From the NCBI RefSeq assembly GCF_021018805.1, contig NC_086248.1, positions 62,939,985 through 63,003,984 of the forward strand: DNA of 64,000 bases, read 5' to 3'. The notes under the pieces are model-generated. The model was not told the DNA's origin. It did no database searches and worked only from the letters and a program-made list of their open reading frames with translations. The stretch comes from Prinia subflava (Eukaryota; Chordata; Aves; Passeriformes; Cisticolidae). The position numbers and the translations under genes are program-made. Shown here piece after piece: positions 25,400-38,017 of this stretch (its first letter is position 1; each line of letters opens with the position of its first letter).

Positions 25400-26608
25400 G
25401 AGACACTATCCATAGTTGATTTTAGCCACATTATGGGGCCACCTCTGAAATCACATTTTTCACAAGAATGTATAATCTCACTTTACATCTGATAAAACAA
25501 ATGTTCTTTGGACTGAGTACTGTGCAGGTGTGTTGAAACACATCAATCCACAGAAAACTAGTCTGACGTTCATTTACAAAACCCTAAATATTTTAGAATA
25601 ATAACAGTAAATTGATATCCATCAGTAGAACAAATTTATTTCTAGTCAATGTTTTTCCTAGCACAGTGCTATTTCTTAAATATATTATTTTCTTGGGAAA
25701 ATTCTTTCTTAAAGTCTCTTTCTTTGAATAAGCTTCCTATTGCTCATATATAAAAGGTATTTTACTTATAGGATAACCTCTGCATCCTCTACAGACTTTC
25801 TTTCTTAATTCTTTACATCTTTCCTAATCTGTACCTAAATCTGGAACATCACTCTACATCTGGTATGTGCTGCTATTTCTTCTCTTGGCTTCTACCTTTA
25901 AACAAAAACTCCTCCCTTTTCTGAAAGTATTTAAAAGGTTGATCCACCACAGTAAATACACAGTCTCCAGCCAGCTGTGCATTTTATTAAAATGTTTATA
26001 TTTTAATTAAAAACATTCTTTGTTTGCTATCTGTAGGGCTCAGCCCTGCCTAGCACATCTTGAAATTATGAAGAGTCCATGTGCCCTTGTCTTTTATACT
26101 GCTAAGTCACTCTACTATGAAAACAAGATATGTCAGTAAGTTTAAATTAAATAAATTCAAATAGATCTATGCAGTGCTGGAAAAGGATAGACTTAGAAGG
26201 AAACCTGTAAATCCAATGGGTAGATAACAGAGGAGAAATGCATCCTTAACCAGATTTTGGGTCAAAAAATAGGTGAAGGACTCACAACCTCTAGTAGCTT
26301 CTTGCACAAATGGGACAACCCTGGCAGCCTCATTCTGCCAAGAACCACAGCAGCTGCTTTACACACTCAACTCTGGTTTACAAATAATCCTAGAGGGCAG
26401 CTGAAAGCTACATCCTCCTCCTGAACTATCCTGGATCAGAACTAGAATATCGAGCATCTTCAAGCACCTCTTGAAACATGAAGTCTAAAATGGAAAATAT
26501 TTGAAAGATATCTAAGAAAGCTAGGTGAGTCAGTAAGGCAGTAAACACTTGCATGTTTAGTTAAAAGTCTTAGTAGAGAAACACAAGAGTGAACTTAAGG
26601 TCACTTAC
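25400..26608. other. Unique AT-rich DNA; no gene recognised
   Basis: No repeat family or RNA gene was recognised. The stretch 26160-26460 has slightly higher GC and no clear identity. Confidence 0.55.
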
Positions 26609-26685
26609 AGTTTTATTTAAGCTATCTCCATCTGGAGTTGCATACTGATATCCTCCTCCCTGATACACGTCCATGCTAAACCTGT
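26609..26685 (-). CDS. Candidate coding exon, minus strand, unidentified protein
   Basis: On the minus strand an excellent acceptor (cttctgtttttctctag, AG at 26687-26686) opens a 77-base segment closed by an excellent donor AAAACT|GTAAGTGA (GT at 26608-26607). The frame with two leading bases is open for 25 codons and reads RFSMDVYQGGGYQYATPDGD... with a composition unlike the AT-rich surroundings. It ends on a codon boundary. The two leading bases AC complete a codon started by the last base (G) of the candidate exon at 30254-30333, giving GAC (Asp), so phases match across a 3.6 kb intron. I do not recognise the protein. An ATG with good Kozak context inside the exon could suggest an alternative first exon, but the upstream phase match favours an internal exon. 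Confidence 0.42.
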
Positions 26686-29600
26686 CTAGAGAAAAACAGA
26701 AGGACATAAACAGAACACAACTGGAAAAAAATGCAATTACACTTCTGCAAACTATGCTACATGCTTGACTCCAGCTTAAAGCAAAGGTGTCAGTTCTCAT
26801 TCTTTTATAAATCAGTTCACCAGTTCCTTCTTGGAAGGTAACTGCTTAGAGTTCTCACATGGTTGCTCTCCTAGGGGAATCTAATTTCTCAGTTTCAACA
26901 TGCCCAAGGCATCTTCTTTTCTTACTGACAAGACACAATCTTTCTGTCATTGACATCAGAGGAATTATCAGTACATTTGACAACAGTGATGTTCAGCACT
27001 GAATATAGCTATTATATCCACAAAAATAACATGGCAGCTGACTAAAAAAGTTGTGAAAATAAGTACTTGGAAAGCTTTCATTTATGTAAAAAAAGAATTA
27101 AAAATTAAGATTATTTTAGTTTTGATGTTAACATCTTAAGAAGTGGCTTTTTAGTACAGGAAAAAGACCACTTAGTCACAGCAAAGTCTGCCTGGACACA
27201 GTGATGAGATGCTGAAGAAATAACTGACAGTATTTTACATCAATTATAGATAAACTAGTAAATAATTTGAAACTGTTGCTCAAAGAAAAGTTGATCTTCA
27301 GAGCAAGAAATGACATTTAGATTTTTTTTTCTATTCAGAGAAATCTTTCATATACTTTTTCAACTTGACTTTTTTTAATGACATTTCACTCTTTGAATGC
27401 TGTGCTGCAAGCTTCAACAAGCCTTAGAAACTAGAATGTAAACCATTATAAGCTATGTAAAAAATTACATAATCAAGTCTGAGCACTACCAAATATCTGC
27501 CTATAAGGGTTTTGTGCACATGTTTCATGTATATATATGTGTTTACCAATAAAAAAATATGCTTAGGAAATGGAGGCCAGTTTATGTTAAAGAATATGAG
27601 TAAAGGATCTCTAAGTCCATTTATTGTCTCAGCAATACACTTCCAGGTTTCCTTTGTATAATAAAACACTTAAGTGCTTCTTTTGGAGTGTATCTAGTAT
27701 GGTTAGGTTTGATACTTTAATAACTAGGAGTAATGTTTGCATTTTTTTTTACAAGCTAAAATTCCATTTTGAAATGTCAAAAAATGTCGCAAACTTTAGC
27801 AAAATTTCTGCTGAGGTTTTTTGTTGTTTTAGTGAACGTGGTGCCTTTGAGCTGTCTTCATGCTCAGGAAATAGTGCTTGCCTGATTAGAATCTGCTGAC
27901 CTCAACACATCTTCCCATTTTTTATAGCAAGGGCCAGTGCTCTGTTCTTCTAAAGGCTAATTTGGACCTTTCTTGACGAGCTGACTTTTTTTGCCATTTA
28001 TTATTGACACTTATAAAGCCAGATAACCTTATACAATTCATGACATAATTCTTCTCAGCATGAGGCAACCAGATTGATATCTTTGGTAAGTTATCAAGAG
28101 TTCTTTAAAAGTGTTCAATCAACTAGCTTGGAAATTCAAGTTATTTTGGAGGGACCAGACATCCATTTCAGTGTTAATGGGGTAAAATTTTGTAATGCAG
28201 AAAACAATTATCATAACAAATACAGTTTTTTATCTTCCTTAAAATCAGAAAATACTGACAGTGGCAGCATGAGATGCTGTGGCTGTTTGTATTACAGTAG
28301 TACATTAAAAGGTCACAGCAAAAAGCTGATAGATACCACACAGTCATAGGTGCTGCTTCAGAGTCTGAGCTTACAGTTTAAACAAGGCAGAATGAGTCTG
28401 GGTTGAAGTATCTCTTTGACTCACGAGAATGAAGACCACCAGACCCTTGAGTATGTTTAAATGCTTGCCTTTCTCTGACATTTCTTCATTCTACAGGTAA
28501 ATCCATAATTCAGGAGTGGTCATTAAATTTCAACAGAAATACCTTTTCCCTTGAATTTTTGGGTATAATATCAGTAACTTCAGCTCAGAGGGACAGGGGA
28601 TGAGATACAATATGCAAAGCAGATTGAAACATACAGTCTGTTTGGCATCAGACATATCACAAAGACAGAGAATGAGTAAACATTTCTCTTCTGACCTTTT
28701 TACATTATATAGGATCTATTAAAATAAAACAACAACAAAACAAAACAAATAAAAGTACAGTGTAAGATCTTTGTTGCATCAATACACATATAAGCTGACT
28801 GTCTCTTAAAGTATTGTGCCTTGAAAACGACTTCACTAGAAAATAAGATTTAAAAATTATCCTTTTGGATTTTTGTTGTTTTTTTTTCCTCCAATAGAAA
28901 GCAGTGTATAGTCTGTCTGTTTTATAAAAATGTTTTATAGTTTGTTTACTGCATAAGACCTTGTACAGAAGGTCAATACAATGCAGACTAGTAGCAGGAA
29001 AGAGGCAAGTACGTATTCATATTTGAAAGAATGGCATCATGTATCAATTGTCTCTAGAATCATTAAATTATGGTTCTGAAGAAATGGAAGATTAAATTCA
29101 CTATCTAATAATTCTGTCATAATTCTTTCATAAAACATGCTGGGGGCATTTTTTTTTCCTTTGGTATAGACATTTGAAATATCAACATGAAATAATATTT
29201 TTACAAGCAAAAAAAAGAAGTCCACTGGTCACTAGCAAGTGTCTTTGGTCACTGGAAGTATAAGCAGTTAGAATTCTACTGTTTGAAATACGACTTTATG
29301 TTTTCAAGGATTCCAGGAGATAACATAATCTAATACAAACATAGGGCAGAGGAACAGGGTAACGTTCCCAAGGTTCCATTTCAAGCCTATGATTTTCCTT
29401 TAATTTTACAGATTTTTATCTGATGGGAGTTACATACAGTTACAAAATTGAAGGTTAGAATACCAAAGATTTGTCTGTAATTCCTTTATAATATTCCCAA
29501 AATTTTAGGTTACACAGCATGGAGACTTCGGAGGCAGCTGAAAATTTGAAAATTCCAAAAGTGCCTGTGAAATATTTTCTTCTTCACTTTATATTTGATG

Positions 29601-30253
29601 TAAAAATATTTATTAGCAATTGCATAATGTGATTTATCTTATTGGCTGGCCAAGGGAAAAACCCACTGTCCTCTTTACATTCCTGCAAAAGAAATAAGAG
29701 TCTGTCTAAGGCATAAATGACCTATCACTCCTCAGAAGGAGTAAAGTTTTTAAACACTCTGATAAAAAGAAAGTGAGTACAAAGGAATGAAATCAATTCA
29801 AACTTTACCTTTGGACCACATGGAAATTCCCAAATAACACACCTGCCATATTTTAACACAGACCGTTGAAAACTTGCCAGCATGAACATTTTTTCCCTCA
29901 CATTCCTCCAAATTTCCATTTCCTTCAGACACTCTTTTTTTCCTGTCACATACACACAGAAAGGAATCAGAAATTCAATTTCATGCCTTGCCTCGACAAG
30001 CCAGAGAGTACCCAAAACTTTTCATTCTACTTAGGTGTACTCCCATGAATAGTAGGGATGTTTTGATGGAATAGCCAGCTTAAGGCCCAAACAGTTTAAT
30101 TTATTCAGCTGATTAGCAACAGCACAGAAGGAACTGTTGGCATTAAACTGTATTCTACAAGGAGTTCAGCTGAAGTCACCGGAATGTGGAAGGAATTAAA
30201 TGTTCCTCAGTCGGTCAAAGCAAGTCAAATATTGAAAGTAATTATTAACCTAC
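26686..30253. other. Probable intron or unique DNA
   Basis: If the two candidate exons are real this is the intron between them. It contains an A/C-rich patch at 28721-28755 and otherwise AT-rich unique sequence with no recognisable repeats. Confidence 0.5.
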
Positions 30254-30333
30254 CTGATGTCATCTTGAAATGAATATCAAGCGGAGTTTCTATATGGACT
30301 CCACCCTTCAATACACAATGTTTGTATTGGCCC
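30254..30333 (-). CDS. Candidate coding exon, minus strand, unidentified protein
   Basis: An acceptor (gttctgccacatcccacacag, AG at 30335-30334) and a donor CATCAG|GTAGGT (GT at 30253-30252) enclose 80 bases on the minus strand. The frame carries one leading base, 26 open codons and one trailing base. It reads GQYKHC, then KGGVHIETPLDIHFKM, then TS, a balanced, folded-domain-like composition. The trailing G joins the AC of the exon at 26609-26685 to make Asp. Extracellular beta-sheet domains can look like this, but I cannot name a family. Evidence is splice sites, openness, composition and matching phase only. Confidence 0.4.
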
Positions 30334-30739
30334 CTGTGTGGGATGTGGCAGAACACACACTAAACCAAATTTTAATTTGAAACAGGAAGAGACAATAAAT
30401 TTTTTGAAAGGTATATAAAGAGGCATCTTCATAGCTTGTAGCTAGTATTAATAAAATTTTAATTACTTGATGACTAAAATGAACCAAAAAAAAATCCTCT
30501 CCAGCAAAGGCAATAAGTAACTGAAGGGTAAAGGTGAAAGATTAAGCATGTGTTCAAATATAGAAGGCAAGGAGAGTAATGAGACAGATACAACAGAAGG
30601 ACAGGAGTTTGTGCTGGGTGACAAAGTATTTATGAGTCAAACCTTAAGCACTTTCACAACCAAAAAGATAAGTGAAAGGGAAGTAAATGTTATAGAGTAT
30701 TAAGTTGTATTAAGAGTAATAAATTTAAACCCAAATGAG

Positions 30740-31205
30740 TTAATTCGCTTGTTCTACTTGGTGTTTATTAAGCATCAGTTGGAGTCCTACATCCAATTTT
30801 AAGCATCACATTTGAAAAATGACAGGCAAATTAGGGAGTTCAGAGAGAAATAAAAAATGATTAAACATTTAGAAAACAGGTCCCACAAGACACTATCTAG
30901 GAAAAAATATGCTGAGGGGAGATATGATAACTGACAAAATATGCTAGGGGATATAACAAAAGGGACAGTGAGCAATATGTCTTGCATGGTCTGACTGACA
31001 AATAATAGGTGTACTGGAGAGCTCAACAAGGAAACTGTGCTTTAGATGAACAAAATCTTTATAAGAAAGGTCTAGGCTTTAGGGAATATGTCACAGGGAG
31101 GATGCTTGATCACCTTCACTGGAAACCTTCAAGGTTAAATAGATAACATTGGCCCGCAAGGTTTTGGGATAGTGTAGTCTTGCTGCATTGTATGGACTTG
31201 CTGGC
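30740..31205 (+). mobile_element. Ancient CR1 LINE fragment, 3' region, plus strand
   Basis: Very diverged, but the order of CR1 3' landmarks is preserved: 'gttcagagagaaataaaaaa' (about 30838-30857), 'atgattaaacatttagaaaa', 'gaggggagatatgataactg' (about 30914-30933), 'gggacagtgagcaatatgtc' (about 30962-30981), and the 3' UTR 'cactggaaaccttcaaggtt' (about 31118-31137). The divergence implies an old amniote-age copy rather than a songbird-specific one. Several small deletions are likely. The minus ORFs at 30799-31029 and 31091-31273 are shadows of it. Confidence 0.75.
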
Positions 31206-31618
31206 TTAAGACATTCATTGTGAGCCAAGAGTTTCATGTGTCTTGCTATGGATGTGGATATGTGAATACACACCTGGATACTGCACAGCTACATGTGGAG
31301 GAGTATATGTGATGGATAATCCTTCTGTTATGACACATATGCACTATCCAATATCTCATAAGTGAATACACAATAAATGTCATAACAGGGGCTGGTCATT
31401 TTTTATACAAAGTAGATTTTCTCCTTTCACTGTTCTCCAGACTGAAATGCTTTTTACTTGACAACTGTGCAGTGTAGAAACTGCTTAAAGAGTGTAGATC
31501 AGGGATATACAAAAGATGGTTTAAGTTTCACTAACTTCCAAGCTCTGCTAACAAATGGCATATCTAGACACGGGCTCGGAATTAGAATTTTGCATTTGAA
31601 CATTTGAACAACCTTTGT

Positions 31619-31621
<3 letters not shown>

Positions 31622-31668
<47 letters not shown>
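31622..31668. repeat. Uninterrupted T tract, 47 bases
   Basis: A pure T47 run equivalent to an A47 on the minus strand, comparable in length to the A49 at 15714. It lies between two CR1 fragments, but CR1 elements do not end in poly(A), so it is not their tail. Confidence 0.9.
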
Positions 31669-31673
<5 letters not shown>

Positions 31674-32199
31674 CTGCACCTGTATTAAAATTCATGGCAG
31701 AACTGCACTTAAAAGGCTGTTAACTCTTAGAGGGTTGCACATGAGGCTTCCAGGAAGGCTTGGCTTATGCATGACTGAAAGGATGGAAATATCACAGCCA
31801 CCACCTCTATGGCTGCTTTAGTATAGTTACCTATTTATTTTTGCATAGAGAGGGAAAGGTCCACTTACAGTTAAGGATGTTCTTTATTTTGAGTCTGTTG
31901 CTGTCAAATGGGTTGGTTATCTACTGTACTCTTAGTCTAGGCAAGTGGCATCTTGATACATGCAATTGTGCCTCTAATAAGGACACTCACTGTCAGGAAT
32001 AAAGATAAGATTGAATGGTATCTGCTAACAACAGCTTTACTCCAAAATGCCCACCTCAAAACCATTGGTTACTGCATTTCTGGAAAGCGCAAAATGTGAA
32101 GGATCATTCTACAAATACCAGATGTCCAACTCTTTTCCGTGAATGTTTGTTATTAGCTGAAATAGCAGACAGACAGGATAATTGAGGTGACCCAGTATG

Positions 32200-33050
32200 G
32201 CAGTGGTCTATACCACCTGCAAATGCACAAGTCTACTGGGGCCGTGTGGGATCCGCCCAAGAGGGCTGATGGAGTTGATAAAAGTGATCATCAAGCCACT
32301 CTACCATTTACCATAGGTCCTGGCTCACTGTGGAGGTCCCAGGTGACTTCCTGTAAGTTAGCAAGTGTGACGGCCATCTACGAGAAGGACCAGAAGGAGG
32401 CTGTGGGGAACTACAAGCCCCAGGCAGGGGCTTGACCAGCATAATGTCCTTCTATGACAAGGTGACTGCCTTGGTCAGTGGATGAGGGAAGGCTCTGGAT
32501 GCCATCTGCGTAGAGTTTAGTATCCTGGATGGTATCAGAAATACTGTGGGCAATGGAACTAGGGCAGTGATTGTTCTCCTGTACTCAGCCTTCGTGAGGC
32601 TGTGCCCTGACTCATGTGCTCAGTTTTGAGCCCCTCACTACAAGAAAAGCATTGAGGTGCTGGAGTGTGTACCGAGAGCAACAGAGCAGGGGGAGTCTGG
32701 AGCACACAAGTCTGCCCTATCAGTCTCTACAACTCCCTGAAAGGAGTATGTAGCCAGGTGGGGGTTGGCCTCTTCTCGCATGTAACAAGTGTAGGACAAG
32801 AGGAAACAGCTTTGAGTTGCACCAGGGGAGGTTTAGATTGGATATTAGGAAAAATTTCTTCACAGAGAGAGTTGTCAGGAACTAAAATAGGCTGCCCAGG
32901 GAAGTGGTGAAATCACCACCCTTGGAGATATTTAAAAGGTGTGTAAATATAGCACTTAGGGGCACAATTTAGTGGTGGACTTGGCACCACCACTTGGCAC
33001 CCACGTTTATGGGTGGACTCTATGATCTTGAACAATTCCAACCTAAATTG
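32200..33050 (+). mobile_element. CR1 LINE, RT C-terminal part to 3' UTR, with two internal deletions
   Basis: Plus-strand CR1 of a younger subfamily than its neighbours. The frame from about 32187 gives the reverse-transcriptase segment ending KDQKEAVGNYKP, matching the CR1 'NYRP' motif block. The text then jumps near 32420 to 'tccttctatgacaaggtgac', and again near 32520 from the 'YLDFSK' position to 'tatcctggatggtatcagaa', which lies several hundred bases further on in intact elements. It next runs through 'actacaagaaaagcattgag', 'gaggtttagattggatatta', 'aggctgcccagggaagtggt' and 'tctatgatcttgaacaattc'. It stops at about 33050 without the usual ATTCTATGAT microsatellite tail. In-frame stops and deletions make it inactive. 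The ORFs of 82 and 81 codons here are CR1 relics. Confidence 0.92.
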
Positions 33051-36000
33051 GATCTGTGGATCAGATGAACAGTATTTGCATTGTTGTAGCTATTTATACT
33101 GCTTTATAAGTAGATACTTCAATAAGTAGATACATTATTTCTAAACCCATAAATAGGTGTTGAAACACTGAGAAAAACTGATAATTCCAGCAGCGTATTC
33201 TTTATTCATGAAAGTAAACTAGGAAGAAGAAATGGGCCAGAAATAGAGTGAACAATTTTTTAAAATGTTTTCATGTTCTTTACTCAATATTTCCTTTTGC
33301 AGGTGTGGATTTTTTCCCATTCTATAAGAATCTCATTTTCAGAAGAGAAAGGAAAGAAAAATTTCATCCAGATATACTGGATGTCTAAATTAAGATACTG
33401 AGTTGTCTTTTGTTGCTTTGATAGCAACAAAACAGTCTCTCTCTTCCTGTAGTGCTGAAGTCTGCATGTGGTTTCTGGTCTGAAAAATTTCATCACTTTC
33501 ATACTGTAGCCACTGTGGCAAATCTAATTAAGTATTTCCTCACTTTATGTAGGACAGAGCAACAGAAAGCTGCTGCCTGCGTAAGTATAGTGGTGTGAAC
33601 AGCTGTAACATACACTGTAAAATACTGCCTTCAGAAATTTTCATTTTACTGGAAATTCTCACTACTGCTTCATGTGTGACCACAAGTCCACTTTAATTCA
33701 ATAAGATTGCAAAACACTATCATTTGATAAAAATCCTGAAATAAAACTGTCAGCAGAACGCAGCAAAAGATCTAGAAAATTATTTTAATATGTAGTACTT
33801 GCTGGCGTCATCTGACTAAGGGGGAATGGAGGAAAATTATAAGTAAATTTTCCCCTTACAATTGAAATCACATTAGGTTTTCTGTTGCCAGAAGACCCCG
33901 ATCATCTCTAGTAGGGCTACGATCCCTTTTCTCCAAGCATTGTAAAGAGCAGTGCATAGGCCAGAGAGTGTAGAAATTAAATAGTATGATCGTCCAATAG
34001 ATGGGCTAATAAAGTGGATGGGGTTTTTTTTCAGTTTACTGGATTCTAAATGAACTGCTTAATTCTTAGATTTGTCCTTTTTCAAATAATTCAGTATGAA
34101 TACAAAAGTTTATTTAGTTGTTTGTTTTTTTTTATCTGCAGTCATGTTGGCTGCAGTGAGCTCTGCTAACTTTACCTCTCACTAGATATCAAGTCTTTTG
34201 TAACTAGTCTTACCTACAAGAAAACTCCTTGTCTTCCCCATTCCTGTCATCAACAACCCTCCCAGTACCTCACCTTCATGTACAAAAGTAGCAAACAGAT
34301 CCCTGTAGGGCAGTCAGTCCTGTCTCAAGAGCTGAAAGACAGGACCTTTTGCCTAGTGATGCAGTCAGTTTCTTTCTCCTCTTTCCTTCTGGTTATTGTG
34401 TGATCTTGAGTAGCAGCCATGGCTTCCATCAGTCCATGGAAGGGTCCCACATCTATTGGTATATCTGTCTGACAGGACTTACTCTAGCATGTTCCCTTTG
34501 ACTCCTGAGCACACAGTTAAATTTTGCTGTATGCAGATGTTTAGAAAATGTTCTGCTAATTGAGACATCTAATGGCTACAAACAAAGAATAGCCCCTCCC
34601 TCTATGCCCCTGTCACTACTGAGAAAGATGCCTTTAATTTTTTTCCTTCAAATCTTTGCATGAAGATAATAAAGGTGCAGTCTTTAAATGAAGTGTGCAA
34701 AGTCTAAATACGTTGTTGTGAATTAAGTCACAGTAAATTAATCACTGATTATACAAATGAAGACAAAAAGCGGAGCTCGCGCAAGGCATTCACAATGCAG
34801 CGTGAACCGTACGGGGCAGGGACTGCTTCTTGCCATGGCAACCCCATCCCAGGATTTCTCCTGCATGAAAAAGCTGTACCACTGCTGTTGTGCGTTGTGT
34901 CACTGATCTAAGGAAAGGGACAGCTCCCACCCATCTGGAGAGGAAACCAGCACTGGGGGCTCAAGAAGGAAAACTATACTTATCCCAGAAACAGGGAAAC
35001 TGTCCAGATTTACATGCTTTGTCCAACACCATAAACTTTATCCAGAGCTTGTGAAGAACTTCTTGTTTTTCACATAATCCTTGAAGAGAGCTGCAAGTGT
35101 GTTAGTGATCTGTGGTGAAGAGAGGATATAGAATTTTATCTGCCTAGAATTTTTCTTAATTTCTCTCTCAATGCTATAAATCAACAAAATGATTAATAAT
35201 TTGTGGAAGTGCACTATGATATATTGACAACTAGAAATTAGTATATCATCAAAAAGATTAAAAATATGTAATTGAATGAAAAGTATGCTTATATATACAT
35301 GAATATGCACTAAATAAATAAAATTAATAAATGTGTACATATATCCAAATATGTGTTTATGTAATGTGTGTAAAGTGTTTATATGTATTTAAAATACAAA
35401 TACATCTATATAGGTAGCTTACACTTATAATCCAAAAATATCCTGACCATGCAGAAAAGCAAACATATTTTTTTGAACCAGAAAAGCTCAGGAGACTTAA
35501 TGTTCCCAAAGATAATAATTCTGTTGATGCCATGTGTTCTAACTACACTACAAAACATTCATGCTCATTCTTTCTAGCTGGGCTTCTATTAAAACATACA
35601 GAATGAGAGAGAATGTGCTGCAAAATTCAGAACTGGGGCACAAAACCCTTTGTTCTTCAGCTACATTAGATAAATTAGAACATTGTATTCCTGATGCCAC
35701 AGTGTTCCAACTCTGAAATCTATGAGTAATTTCATCATGCCTATAGAGAAATAAAATTTGGTGGCGTTGGATGAGTTGGAGAAGATAAAAAGACTACATA
35801 TTGGATCGTTATGTAGTCCTACCACATATAATGGAATATTTAGTTCCTGAGATGACAAAAAAAGTCTTTGCGGCAATGAAGTAATAAAGACCTTGAGTAG
35901 GCAAATCAGTAGAATGAAACTACCCTGGAGATTAAACCAGGCATGTACTTATTATTTTGCCCAAATGAGATGATAGAACAAAAATTACTTACTATTAAAT

Positions 36001-36582
36001 ACCCAAGATAGTTAGCAATTTCGTCAATAGTAGAGCTGTACTATAGCAAAAAGTGCTGAAGAATAAGTTGACAAATTTGAATTTTTGAACTTCTTTGGAA
36101 TTCTTTTTTTTAGATTTAAAATTAGAGTATTAAATTCATTTGATCATACACCAGCTGCAGATAATAATTGTGTTTCTGTTTGCTTTAGAAGGATAGGATT
36201 ACAGAAGCAGGTCTATAGTTGGTTAATGAAACAAATAAAGTGTCATCACCTTGTGTACACATAAATGACAGCTTGGTTTTCACAAACACTATAATATATG
36301 TGCCTAACAAATAAAATGTTAGAAGTTTTGCCATGATTTGAAAGCTTAGTGCTCTGAGTGCTTTTTCTGAGACATTGATTCCCATCACATTCCAGCAGGA
36401 ACCACATCCCCAAAATTTTTCCTGTCATAGCACATTCCACTGTAGACAGCCAAAGATAACACAAAAATGTTTTTTTGTTTTTTAAGAAAGCATCATCTCT
36501 TCTTGAAAATTAAGTTTCCTTTAGTTGGTTCTTAATCAATATGAATTCTTTCCAGTCACTGGGAAACTGTCTTTACAATATA
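33051..36582. other. Unique DNA with a small CpG-rich patch
   Basis: Mostly AT-rich unique sequence. The patch at 34767-34895 stands out with about seven CpGs and a palindromic RFX-type site (see findings). The region 35200-35420 is very AT-rich, and the minus ORF at 35038-35340 is a chance translation. Confidence 0.5.
34830..34841. promoter_or_regulatory. Palindromic X-box (RFX-type) site
   Basis: TTGCCATGGCAA is a perfect 12-base palindrome matching the two half-sites of RFX-family X-boxes (GTTRCC..GGYAAC). It sits beside a CpG cluster in CpG-poor DNA. Binding is inferred from the motif only. Confidence 0.45.
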
Positions 36583-36631
36583 ATTTATTTTTATTTTTTT
36601 ATTTTTTATTTTTTTTTTTTTTTTTTTTTTT
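36583..36631. repeat. T-rich tract ending in T23
   Basis: Runs of T separated by single A ending in 23 uninterrupted T at 36609-36631. No element body could be attached to it. Confidence 0.85.
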
Positions 36632-37827
36632 AAGTAGCAAAACATATTAACCCATCTTAGAAGCATACACAAGCTTGATTGCTGCTTCATGCAGCATGGT
36701 AAAGTTCCTGCAGGAGATGGCCATTTTAAAAAAGTAAAGAATGCAGATGCAGAGATGTTCTTTCAGGATATTTGCACTGTTTATCATAAAAGCATTATTT
36801 AGGTCTCTTTTCTTCACTTCAATTTATTCAAATGCACTATATTGATAACAGAACAAAAGAACAGCAGTGAGGAGTCTATGGTGTAAATGCACCTGACGAC
36901 TGGACAGTGAATCATTTATTTTGGCAAAGAGTTCCATTTGGAAGAGAAATCAACAACAGAAAAGTGGTTCTAAAAATAAGCCAAATATAAAATAACCTGT
37001 GACTTAATCTGCTTCATTGTATGGTAAATAATCTGATAGAACTGGGAAAGAAAGACATCAAGAAGTGTTTGTTTATGTTGCTATGGTTAGTAATCTCCTC
37101 CTGAAGGATGTAAGCTTTTTTCCTCTTGTCTATTAGTGTCTGAATTAATTCTTTCGCTGTACAGCTCCATTTCATCTTTCATCTTTGATTGGCTGCTCTG
37201 GTTACATCGGCGGCTCTCATGGTAGGCTTAACAGACACATTTTCCAAGTAAAAATAGCTAACAAGTGTTATGTGCCAGCTAACCAAAATGAGAATAAATA
37301 GTTTAAAAAGTTTAACTTTAACACGATATCTTTTGGGTTTTTTCCTATTGTTATTTTCCTACTATACACTGACACTAGATACATTTGTATTGTACAATCT
37401 ATTATACAAAAGCTGTTATTTCAATTCAAGTTGTCTGATGAATCTTCTTTAAAATTATTTAATTTCTATAATTTTACAACACTTTAGGTTATTTACTTCA
37501 GTAAATAACTGAAGAAAAATAAGTAGTACTTCAAGGTGGGTGTGTACAAATCTGAGTCCAGTTAATAAGAAGTGGAAAACTGTTCATAAAGAGTAGTTTG
37601 CTTGCTTAGGAATACAATAAATTAGTGTACAGATAGAGTACAGAAATACCTCTATCTCTACTGCTTTCTTTTGACCAAATATTCTTCCTTGAGTGGTCTC
37701 AAGCTAATCAGTGCCTAAATTATGACCTAAGTAGTCAATATTCTTATTCAGTAAACTCTTTCTGGAGTTAATAAATGTATGTAATAATTATTTCATTAGC
37801 AAAAGCAATGAAATCAAGCAATATGTG

Positions 37828-37828
<1 letters not shown>
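36632..37828. other. Unique DNA; no gene recognised
   Basis: The sequence at 36840-37260 is relatively complex, with MEF2-like ctaaaaataa at about 36971 and a CCAAT-type gattggctg at about 37187. It could hold a regulatory element. No exon was seen. Confidence 0.45.

Positions 37829-37887
<59 letters not shown>
37829..37887. repeat. (TTA)n microsatellite, 59 bases
   Basis: About 19.7 perfect TTA units without interruption. The purity suggests a recently expanded and probably polymorphic locus. Confidence 0.97.
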
Positions 37888-38017
37888 GGAAAGGAATATA
37901 TGACCTTTTCTCAGATCTGAAATTTTCAACCTCACAGTATAGGGTACTACACTTAAATAGAAATCATCACCTGCAAATACTGTGTGTATAACAACTGGCT
38001 GGATAAAAGTTCTGTAA

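Noticed and set aside
26664..26676. ATG with a strong Kozak context as a translation start in the 26609-26685 exon
   Set aside because: A good acceptor lies 11 bases upstream and the phase matches the 30254-30333 exon, so an internal exon explains it better; an alternative first exon is not excluded.
31862..31925. Short minus-strand open segment with GTAAGTGG donor
   Set aside because: Only about 17 codons, the acceptor is weak and the phase does not join the 30254-30333 exon.
35038..35340. 100-codon minus-strand ORF
   Set aside because: Very AT-rich with Ile/Tyr/Phe-heavy translation, expected by chance and without exon borders.
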